DNA of 7,685 nucleotides. It comes from Kiritimatiellota bacterium (GTDB lineage Bacteria > Verrucomicrobiota > Lentisphaeria > Victivallales > JAADHT01). Below are positions 1-5,178 of the stretch, piece after piece. Location: assembly GCA_013151705.1 (NCBI GenBank), contig JAADHT010000042.1, forward strand, positions 1,865 through 9,549, written 5' to 3'. The notes beneath the pieces are model-generated. The model searched no databases and was not told where the DNA came from. It worked only from the letters and a program-made list of their open reading frames with translations. Within the stretch, counting starts at the first letter, position 1, and the number at the start of each line of letters is the position of its first letter. The position numbers and the translations under genes were made by a program.

Positions 1-2
1 AA

Positions 3-1181
3 CTCGGGAAGGAGCTCGAACTTTTCAGTTTCTCGGAAAATGTCGGTCCTGGATTGGTGCTGTGGCATCCGAAAGGGTCCATGGTGAGGCATTTGATCGA
101 GACGTTCTGGAAGGAGGAGCATTTCAAAAACGGGTACGAACTCCTGCACACGCCGCACATAGGACGCGCCAAACTGTGGGAGACTAGCGGTCATTTGGAT
201 TTCTACCAGGACGCGATGTACGCTCCGATGGACGTCGACGGTTCGGACTATTACGTGAAACCGATGAACTGCCCGTTTCACATCGAGATATACAAGACCA
301 GAAACCGCTCCTACCGCGAACTGCCGTTGCGCTGGGCGGAAACCGGAACGGTCTATCGATACGAGAAAAGCGGTGTCCTCCACGGTCTGTTGCGAGTCAG
401 GGGATTCACCCAGGACGACGCCCATATAATCTGCTCGCGGGAGCAGATAGAGGACGAGATCGCCGAAGTGCTGCGCTTCTGCCTGTTCATCTGGAAATCT
501 TTCGGTTTCAAGGAGGTTAAGGCGTATTTGGCGACCAAGCCGGAGAAATCAGTGGGAGACGACGAAAGCTGGGATAAGGCGTTGAAATCCTTGGAGAGCG
601 CCGTTGCCAAAACCGATTTGGAATGCGAGGTGGACATCGGCGGAGGCGCCTTCTACGGCCCGAAAATCGATTTGAAGATAAAAGACGCCCTCGGCCGGGA
701 ATGGCAGACATCCACCATACAATTCGACTTCAATCTGCCGGAACGCTTCGATATGTCCTACATCGGCGACGACGGCGCGAAGCACCGTCCGTTTATGGTT
801 CATCGGGCGCTTTTCGGCTCCTTGGAGCGGTTCTTCGGTATCTTGGTGGAGCATTACGCCGGAGCGTTCCCGCTCTGGCTAGCTCCGGAACAGATACGCG
901 TCCTCCCCATAACCGATGCGCAGCACGCGAGAGCCGCGGAGATCGTCGATTCCCTCAAAAAACGCGGATTCCGCGTGGATTCCGACCTGCGCTCGCAAAG
1001 CGTGGGAGCGAAAATCCGGGACGCGCGAAACTCGCGGATTTCCTATATGGCGATAATCGGCGAAAAAGAGATCGCGTCGGGTGGCGTCGCCGCCAGAAAC
1101 AGACTCGAGGGCGAATTAGGCGTTCTAACGCTCGACGAGCTCGTCGAGAGGATGCGGTCCGAGGTTGAGCGCAAAATCTGA
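3..1181 (+). CDS. thrS: Threonine--tRNA ligase, 3' portion (5' end outside window)
   Basis: Class II aminoacyl-tRNA synthetase that charges tRNA-Thr with threonine in the cytoplasm. The frame is open from base 3 with no start in the window; upstream residues LGKELELFSFSENVGPG already match ThrRS, so the TTG at 54 is internal and the N-terminal TGS/editing domains lie off the edge. About 392 residues remain of a usual 580-650. The Zn ligands that recognise threonine are all visible: Cys of MNCPFHI (codon at 270), His of DDAHIIC (423) and His of MVHRALFG (801). Motif 2 is RYEKSGVLHGLLRVRGFTQDD, and motif 3 follows the third ligand (RALFGSLERFFGILVEH). The C-terminal anticodon-binding domain runs from WLAPEQIRVLPI to the TGA at 1179-1181. 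No terminator hairpin follows; a transposase remnant begins about 15 bp downstream on the other strand. infC, rpmI and rplT, often found after thrS, are absent. Confidence 0.97.
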   Translation, partial: LGKELELFSFSENVGPGLVLWHPKGSMVRHLIETFWKEEHFKNGYELLHTPHIGRAKLWETSGHLDFYQDAMYAPMDVDGSDYYVKPMNCPFHIEIYKTRNRSYRELPLRWAETGTVYRYEKSGVLHGLLRVRGFTQDDAHIICSREQIEDEIAEVLRFCLFIWKSFGFKEVKAYLATKPEKSVGDDESWDKALKSLESAVAKTDLECEVDIGGGAFYGPKIDLKIKDALGREWQTSTIQFDFNLPERFDMSYIGDDGAKHRPFMVHRALFGSLERFFGILVEHYAGAFPLWLAPEQIRVLPITDAQHARAAEIVDSLKKRGFRVDSDLRSQSVGAKIRDARNSRISYMAIIGEKEIASGGVAARNRLEGELGVLTLDELVERMRSEVERKI

Positions 1182-1193
1182 CATCGGCGCCCC

Positions 1194-1500
1194 AGTCGTT
1201 GAATCAATCGTCCTATGACCGTCTCGAACGTCCAGCGCCTTTCCCCGCCGCGGTCGCCTGTGAAGACGGCTTCCTTTATCCCGTATTTCGTCGAAAGCCT
1301 TTTCTCTTGATCCAGGACGGTCGTCTGATCGGAGACGCTCCCTTTGAGGATATCCACCCCCACCGAAACCCCGCGCGAATTGCTCGTCAATCCTGTAATA
1401 AGGCGCGGTTTGAATTTCTTCGACGAGCTCTCCCGGATACGGCAGCGTCGTCATCGGATCACTCACCTGATATTGTATTTGATGTATTCTCATAAGCCAC
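1194..1500 (-). pseudogene. Decayed IS4/IS1634-type DDE transposase fragment
   Basis: Remnant of a DDE transposase on the - strand, read in two frames. The upstream part (about 1460 down to 1425) gives DPMTTLPYPGE, resembling the first catalytic-Asp motif of IS1634-type enzymes (D-x-TTLYFE). After a frame change at about 1405-1435 the next frame reads FKPRLITGLTSNSRGVSVGV, then DILKGSVSDQTTVLDQ and KYGIKEAVFTGDRG. This matches the family block with the second catalytic Asp (GDRG, Asp codon at 1253-1255). Similarity fades after about 1195, next to the thrS stop. The C-terminal part with the catalytic Glu is missing, as is most of the N-terminus. No intact start or ribosome binding site is visible. 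It is clearly non-functional: frameshifted and truncated at both ends. The family call rests on motif recognition only; IS4 and IS1634 groups cannot be separated with certainty here. Confidence 0.72.
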
Positions 1501-1511
1501 AAATCCACTAG

Positions 1512-1541
1512 TATCACAAATCGCAATATTTATATCACAAA
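1512..1541. repeat. Two 9-bp direct repeats TATCACAAA, 21 bp apart
   Basis: TATCACAAA occurs at 1512-1520 and again at 1533-1541, a 21-bp period equal to about two helical turns. The pair lies 19 bp upstream of the candidate -35 box for the ThuA-like gene. On the other strand each copy reads TTTGTGATA, which shares GTGATA with the inverted repeat before nfeD. This spacing suits a regulator bound on one face of the helix, but the region is AT-rich and chance cannot be excluded. Confidence 0.35.
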
Positions 1542-1559
1542 ACGCGTATCAATCAACTA

Positions 1560-1587
1560 TTGAAAAGTTAATTCAAACAGTTAATAT
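1560..1587 (+). promoter_or_regulatory. Candidate sigma70 promoter for the ThuA-like gene
   Basis: TTGAAA at 1560-1565 and TAATAT at 1582-1587 are separated by 16 bp in an AT-rich stretch. Transcription would begin near 1594 and give a leader of about 108 nt. That leader holds a small stem-loop (GATTGA 1598-1603 pairing with TCAATC 1608-1613) and the palindrome at 1666-1687. The -10 box matches the consensus at 4 of 6 positions, so this is a candidate only. Confidence 0.4.
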
Positions 1588-1660
1588 GGCGCATCGGGAT
1601 TGATTTGTCAATCACATTAAGGCAATTGCAATGCTATTCGAAAAGAATTCGGATATCGTC

Positions 1661-1691
1661 TTACTAGACCCTATTCGAACAGGGTCTTAAG
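1661..1691. repeat. Palindromic repeat R1 in the ThuA leader
   Basis: A 22-bp near-perfect palindrome spans 1666-1687, centred on TTCGAA (1674-1679), with arms AGACCCTATTC and GAACAGGGTCT and one mismatch pair (A1673/C1680). CTTA before it and TAAG after it extend the symmetry with a 2-nt bulge. Its right edge overlaps the ribosome binding site AAGGAGGG (1689-1696) of the following gene. The same arm sequence recurs as an inverted pair after that gene (R2). A shorter relative, CTATTCGAAAAG, sits at 1634-1645 and is the reverse complement of 2527-2538 inside R2. R1 may be a mobile-element end, a dispersed palindromic repeat, an operator or an RNA hairpin. Confidence 0.75.
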
Positions 1692-1702
1692 GAGGGTTCA
1701 TC

Positions 1703-2485
1703 ATGTGTACGGGAAATGTGAAGGTGACGGTTTGGAACGAGTTCAGGCACGAGAAAAGCAACGAGGCCGTGAAAAAACTCTATCCGGAGGGAATGCATGC
1801 GGTGATCGCGGCCGGACTTGAGAAAACAGGTGGATTCGAAACGCGGCTCGCTGCGTTGGACGATCCGGAGCAGGGGCTGCCTCGGGATGTCGTCGATTCG
1901 ACCGATGTTCTGATCTGGTGGGGACACCGCGCGCACGCCGAGGTGTCCGATGAAATCGTCAAACGCGTCCAGAAACGAGTTCTGGAGGGTATGGGTTTGA
2001 TAGTTCTCCATTCCGGACATTTTTCGAAGATATTCAAAACGTTGCTAGGTACAAACTGCTCGCTGAAATGGCGCGAGGTGGCTGAAAAGGAGCGTCTGTG
2101 GAATCTTGAGCCGTCTCATCCGATAACCCAGGGAATCGGCGAGTATATCGAGCTGCCCAACACGGAAATGTACGGAGAGAGATTCGACATCCCGACCCCC
2201 GACAAAGTGGTGTTCGTCTCTTGGTTCGAGGGCGGCGAAGTTTTCCGCAGCGGTTGCACTTTCACTCGCGGACACGGAAAAATCTTCTATTTCAGGCCAG
2301 GACACGAGACGTATCCCATTTATCACAATCCGCGGATCATCCAAGTCATAGCGAATGCCGCGAAATGGGCCGCTCCCGCGATTATCAAAGTGGATGAGTG
2401 CCCCAACAGCGCCCCGTTGGAGGTTATCCCCGAAAAGAACGTCGATTTCGGCAAAGCCGGCATCGTCCAGGAAAGCGCGCTGTAA
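1703..2485 (+). CDS. ThuA-like protein (trehalose utilization family)
   Basis: A 260-residue protein of the ThuA family, which has a class I glutamine amidotransferase-like fold. Characterised relatives are linked to use of trehalose and related disaccharides, but the reaction of this member is unknown. Visible family blocks: an N-terminal strand with VTVWNEFRHEK (residues 8-18), WWGHRAH (72-78), GLIVLHSGH (98-106), SHPITQGI (138-145) and YFRPGHETYPIYHNP (196-210). No signal peptide or membrane segment is evident, so it is probably cytoplasmic. The ATG at 1703 has AAGGAGGG seven bases upstream, which fixes the start. It stands alone: a dead transposase lies upstream on the - strand, and the flotillin gene converges on it from the right, leaving 76 bp. 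No sugar transporter or partner oxidoreductase is nearby, although these often accompany thuA. The gene is bounded exactly by R1 and R2, suggesting it may have arrived or been maintained as a unit (inference). Confidence 0.88.
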   Translation: MCTGNVKVTVWNEFRHEKSNEAVKKLYPEGMHAVIAAGLEKTGGFETRLAALDDPEQGLPRDVVDSTDVLIWWGHRAHAEVSDEIVKRVQKRVLEGMGLIVLHSGHFSKIFKTLLGTNCSLKWREVAEKERLWNLEPSHPITQGIGEYIELPNTEMYGERFDIPTPDKVVFVSWFEGGEVFRSGCTFTRGHGKIFYFRPGHETYPIYHNPRIIQVIANAAKWAAPAIIKVDECPNSAPLEVIPEKNVDFGKAGIVQESAL

Positions 2486-2544
2486 CTAGACCCTGTTCGA
2501 GATAAGTGTCCACATGGCTGCGAGACCTTTTCGAATAGGGTCTA
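2486..2544. repeat. Inverted repeat R2 between convergent genes
   Basis: The left arm TAGACCCTGTTCGA (2487-2500) and right arm TCGAATAGGGTCTA (2531-2544) are inverted, with one mismatch and a 30-bp spacer. The left arm starts two bases after the ThuA stop codon; the right arm ends 17 bp before the flotillin stop. The arms are the same sequence as in R1. R2 may be a miniature element with terminal inverted repeats, fused ends of an insertion sequence, or a bidirectional stem-loop ending both convergent transcripts. No T-run follows on either strand, which weakens the terminator reading. Confidence 0.75.
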
Positions 2545-2561
2545 ACTGGGCAACATACCGG

Positions 2562-4034
2562 CTACGCTTTTGGCGCGGCTTTCGCGGCAGGAGCCGGAAC
2601 CCCTGAAGGCGTTGCTTTGACCTTTCCAAGGTAGTCTGGAAGATCGACACCCGCCATGCTGGCGACGTCATGCAACGGCGGCAGACTTTGGAGCATACCG
2701 CTGAGGAAATTCGAAGTAGAGGTTTTTCCGTCTTTTGAATTTCCGCCGCCGTCCCAAACGGTTACCTTGTCTATCTTGATATTGCTTATAGCCTCGGCTT
2801 GGAGCTTGACGATTTTCTCGAGTTTCTCTATCATCAATATCTTGGCCGCCGCATCCGAATCATTTCCGCAGGCGGCGATGATTTCTCCGAAACCGGTTCC
2901 CTGAGCTTTCAATATCTCGTAGTTACCTTTGGCCTCGGCTTGAAGTTTAGCGAATATAGCGTCGGCTAGACCGTTCGCTTCACGGCGACGTTTCTCGGCT
3001 TCCGCCTCCGCCGCTATCTCAACCTGCTGTTTTGATATTTCAGCGGGAACGATGACTTCGGCGCGCTGACGTTCCTTCTCCATCTCCGCGCGGGCCGCTT
3101 GGGCGAGTTTCTCAGCGTCGAAATGTGCTTTTTCGATCTCGGCTTCGGCGACGCGTTTAGCGGCTTCCGCTCTCTTAAACGCCTCAGCTTCGGCTTGAGC
3201 GCGCGTGGCGTTTGAATTAGCGATCTCGATGCCCGAAAGGTTCTCTCCGTCAACAGCCGCTGATTCGGCTTGTTTAACGGCTATACGGCGTTGACTATCC
3301 GCTTCCGCCTCACCTTGCTGGGCGATGGCGTCGGCGTTGGCGACGGCGACACGCTGATCTTTTTTGGCGAGCGCCTCTCCGGTTTTACCCTTCTTCTCTT
3401 CCTGCGACACGTCGATCGCTGCTTGGTTGATGGCTTCGGCGGCGGCTTTGCGACCGATTGCGTCGATGTAACCACTCTCATCAGTGATGTCGGTGATGTT
3501 CACGTTGATAAGCTGAAGTCCGATTTTATTCAGCTCTTCGCCCACATTCTGCTCGACGCTTCGCAGAAAAGCCTCGCGGTCGGTATTTATCTTCTCGATT
3601 TTCATCGAGGCGATGACGAGACGCAACTGTCCGAATATGATGTCTTTCGCGAGATTCGCGATGGCGTCGGGATGGAGACCGAACAGTCGATTCGCCGCGT
3701 TGGTCATAATCTCCGGCTCGGTGCTGATACCCACCGTGAACACTGAAGGCACGTTTATGCGGATATTCTGGAAACACAAAGCGTTATCCAATTTGATATC
3801 TATCTGCATCGGACGCAACGGCAGAAAACCGTAATCCTGGAAGATAGGCAGTATAAAAGCCGCTCCACCGTGAATACAGCGGGACGCTTTCGAGCCGCCC
3901 GTCTTACCGTAAATGACCATCACTTGGTCGGATGGACATTTTTTGTACTTCGACGCGATGAACGCCAAGAAACCGAAACCCACGACCACCACGGTGACCA
4001 CAGCACCGATTGTAGTACCCATTGTGCCGCCCAT
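2562..4034 (-). CDS. floT: Flotillin (SPFH-domain membrane scaffold protein)
   Basis: A 490-residue flotillin, close to the roughly 500 of Bacillus FloT. Bacterial flotillins form oligomers on the inner face of the membrane and organise ordered microdomains. An N-terminal hydrophobic segment spans residues about 8-28 and is followed by KYKKC. The SPFH domain covers about 30-200 and includes KASRCIHGGAAFILP (49-63) and ADIANLAKDIIFGQLR-like text at 124-138. Residues about 205-370 are a long Ala/Glu-rich coiled coil with repeated AEAEA units. The C-terminal flotillin region (370-470) includes GTGFGEIIAACG. The tail is Ala/Pro/Lys-rich (PSGVPAPAAKAAPKA). AGAGGAGGT lies 7 bp before the ATG at 4034; a second in-frame ATG four codons later is possible but less well placed. 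It lies downstream of the nfeD-like gene on the same strand, the usual pairing, and is probably co-transcribed. The symbol follows Bacillus usage by family, not proven orthology. Confidence 0.93.
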   Translation of the reverse strand: MGGTMGTTIGAVVTVVVVGFGFLAFIASKYKKCPSDQVMVIYGKTGGSKASRCIHGGAAFILPIFQDYGFLPLRPMQIDIKLDNALCFQNIRINVPSVFTVGISTEPEIMTNAANRLFGLHPDAIANLAKDIIFGQLRLVIASMKIEKINTDREAFLRSVEQNVGEELNKIGLQLINVNITDITDESGYIDAIGRKAAAEAINQAAIDVSQEEKKGKTGEALAKKDQRVAVANADAIAQQGEAEADSQRRIAVKQAESAAVDGENLSGIEIANSNATRAQAEAEAFKRAEAAKRVAEAEIEKAHFDAEKLAQAARAEMEKERQRAEVIVPAEISKQQVEIAAEAEAEKRRREANGLADAIFAKLQAEAKGNYEILKAQGTGFGEIIAACGNDSDAAAKILMIEKLEKIVKLQAEAISNIKIDKVTVWDGGGNSKDGKTSTSNFLSGMLQSLPPLHDVASMAGVDLPDYLGKVKATPSGVPAPAAKAAPKA

Positions 4035-4055
4035 AACCTTACCTCCTCTAGTTGT

Positions 4056-4077
4056 AGCCTTTTCAAAAGGCTTTTTT
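4056..4077 (+). terminator. Terminator-like hairpin in the flotillin leader, oriented + strand
   Basis: AGCCTTTT (4056-4063) and AAAAGGCT (4065-4072) are perfect inverted repeats around a single C, so a real hairpin would melt a few A-T pairs into the loop. On the + strand six T residues follow (4072-4077), the form of an intrinsic terminator. No + strand gene precedes it, however. On the - strand it lies directly upstream of the flotillin ribosome binding site, where it could act as a 5' leader hairpin or block antisense transcription. The function is uncertain. Confidence 0.4.
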
Positions 4078-4203
4078 AAAATACGAATATTCGAATGCGA
4101 GACAATCCCGCGTTCGCAAACTTGAAACTTTCAAAAGCATATCGTCCAAGCGATCGTTTTTTCCGACCGCTAATCAGCTGTCCAGCGGGGAATCCGATAC
4201 AAA

Positions 4204-4818
4204 TCAGACTTTTTCAACGAGAAACCTGCGGTTCCCTACTTTCTCTACTATCCTCACCGCGACGCCCCGGTCGATATCCTCGTCCGCCACGGCCACGATC
4301 TCTTGGCTGGTGCCTTTCACCGTCGCCGTCACTTTTCCTATCTCCGCGCGACCACCCGGAATCCTCAAATAGACGGTCCCGGCGCATCCGATGTATTCGT
4401 CCCCGGTGATGTTGCCGCTGTGCTGCATCTTCATCACCAGATAAAAGATGATTGCGGTGAGAAACATCATGAAAGAACCGGACGCCATTGCGATGAAGAA
4501 GGCCGCCAGCCCTTTGACCCCATGATCGTAGGCGATCACGCCTCCCCATCCGAAAAACGCGAAAAATGAGACTAACGAGCGAACCGAAAAGAGTTTGAAG
4601 TCGCCGATGCCGGTGTCCATATGCTCGCCGAACGAGACCTCGCCGTCTCCATTGACATCCATATCGCCGCCGCCGAAGAAAAACGATATGCATAATTGGA
4701 TGAACGCGATCAATGAACCGAATATGGCGAAAACCAGATAAAATTTGTAGTCGCCGAAAAGAAACTCTCTGACGCTCTCGATGAAGGAAATATCCGCAAT
4801 CGCCAAGTTGTCAAACAT
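4204..4818 (-). CDS. NfeD/YuaF-like membrane protein with an EF-hand loop
   Basis: A 204-residue membrane protein of the short NfeD class (YuaF/YqiJ-like), partner of the flotillin encoded next. Hydrophobic segments lie at about residues 25-48, 81-97 and 102-130. The C-terminal domain (140-204), rich in beta strands with GDEYIGCAGTVYLRIPGG and GVAVRIVEKVGNRRFLVEKV, fits the NfeD OB-fold. Between segments 1 and 2, residues 54-65 (DVNGDGEVSFGE) form a canonical 12-residue EF-hand loop: Asp1, Asn3, Asp5, Gly6, Val8, Ser9, Glu12. Calcium binding is therefore plausible, though acidic stretches are common at this place in YuaF relatives. Which side of the membrane the loop faces is unresolved. The ATG at 4818 has AGGAGGG six bases upstream. 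No serine-protease domain is present, so this is not the long NfeD form. It is first in the module, with a good promoter upstream. Confidence 0.88.
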   Translation of the reverse strand: MFDNLAIADISFIESVREFLFGDYKFYLVFAIFGSLIAFIQLCISFFFGGGDMDVNGDGEVSFGEHMDTGIGDFKLFSVRSLVSFFAFFGWGGVIAYDHGVKGLAAFFIAMASGSFMMFLTAIIFYLVMKMQHSGNITGDEYIGCAGTVYLRIPGGRAEIGKVTATVKGTSQEIVAVADEDIDRGVAVRIVEKVGNRRFLVEKV

Positions 4819-4888
4819 GTTCCGCCCTCCTGTCTCGAATTAGCCACTACTCGACCATACAGCGAATTCCAATGCACTGCTCGCAACG

Positions 4889-4917
4889 ACTATACCTCAT
4901 ACGGATGAAAAAAGCAA
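4889..4917 (-). promoter_or_regulatory. Sigma70-type promoter for the nfeD-flotillin module
   Basis: Read on the - strand, TTGCTT (4917-4912) and TATAGT (4894-4889) are separated by 17 bp, the optimal spacing. Transcription would start near 4882, giving a leader of about 63 nt to the nfeD ATG. The upstream edge of the -35 box overlaps the inverted repeat at 4916-4946. Confidence 0.6.
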
Positions 4918-4946
4918 AGTGTGAAACGAAATAATTATCACACTTT
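4916..4946. promoter_or_regulatory. Inverted repeat (possible operator) at the nfeD -35 box
   Basis: AAAGTGTGA (4916-4924) and TCACACTTT (4938-4946) are perfect 9-bp inverted repeats with a 13-bp AT-rich spacer. One arm overlaps the -35 hexamer of the nfeD promoter, so a bound dimer could repress or activate it. The TGTGA...TCACA arms recall CRP/FNR-family half-sites, but the 13-bp spacing is wrong for CRP (6 bp). On the - strand the pair is followed by GC and a T-run, so it could instead form an intrinsic terminator, although no gene reads into it from that side. Confidence 0.55.
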
Positions 4947-5093
4947 ACCGCACTCGCGGGCGTGAACGTTGTTTGCGCATCGCGTGAAATGGAGTATCGT
5001 ATGCCTTTCCCGCCTTTACAGTGCTCCAATGTGTTTGGAAGCGGAGGCGATTTGATGTTTAGGAGCTTTTCGAGCAACGTCAGCCACGACTGA

Positions 5094-5107
5094 TCCGCCG
5101 AGGCGGA
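5094..5107. repeat. Small GC-rich stem-loop before aroE
   Basis: TCCGCC (5094-5099) and GGCGGA (5102-5107) are perfect inverted repeats with a 2-nt gap; a real loop would open one or two pairs. It lies immediately ahead of the longer hairpin at 5107-5134 in the presumed aroE leader. The remainder of 4950-5178 shows no convincing gene or promoter. Confidence 0.4.
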
Positions 5108-5134
5108 AAAACCGGAATTCGAAATTCGGGTTTT
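5107..5134 (+). terminator. Terminator-like stem-loop upstream of aroE
   Basis: AAAACCGGAATT (5108-5119) pairs with AATTTCGGGTTTT-like sequence ending at 5134: CCGGAATT faces AATTCGGG with one mismatch, flanked by an A-run and a T-run. The arms surround a CGA loop. The flanking A and T runs give intrinsic-terminator form on both strands, followed by a second T-run at 5141-5145. It sits 44 bp before the aroE start, so it either insulates aroE or acts as a leader attenuator. Confidence 0.45.
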
Positions 5135-5178
5135 AAAGGCTTTTTAGCGGCCGCCACGTTAAGTGAGGTGAATGGTTT

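Noticed and set aside
54..56. TTG as the start codon of threonyl-tRNA synthetase
   Set aside because: The frame continues upstream to base 3 with clear ThrRS sequence, so this codon is internal and the gene is truncated by the window edge.
1199..1495. Plus-strand 98-codon frame after thrS
   Set aside because: It is the antisense shadow of the transposase relic, with low-quality composition and no ribosome binding site.
3270..3746. Long plus-strand frame inside the flotillin gene
   Set aside because: It is antisense to the flotillin coiled-coil and SPFH region. Its length follows from the biased Ala/Glu codons, and it has no start signal.
4204..4818. nfeD-like gene as a membrane serine protease (long NfeD)
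   Set aside because: At 204 residues it has no ClpP-like domain or catalytic Ser/Lys motif. It is the short form paired with flotillin.
4916..4946. Inverted repeat as a CRP-type site
   Set aside because: The arms look like TGTGA/TCACA but are 13 bp apart, where CRP sites have 6 bp, so no assignment to that regulator is made.
4847..5077. Minus-strand 76-codon frame upstream of nfeD
   Set aside because: It has no ribosome binding site and no recognisable motif. It also runs across the nfeD promoter and the inverted repeat.
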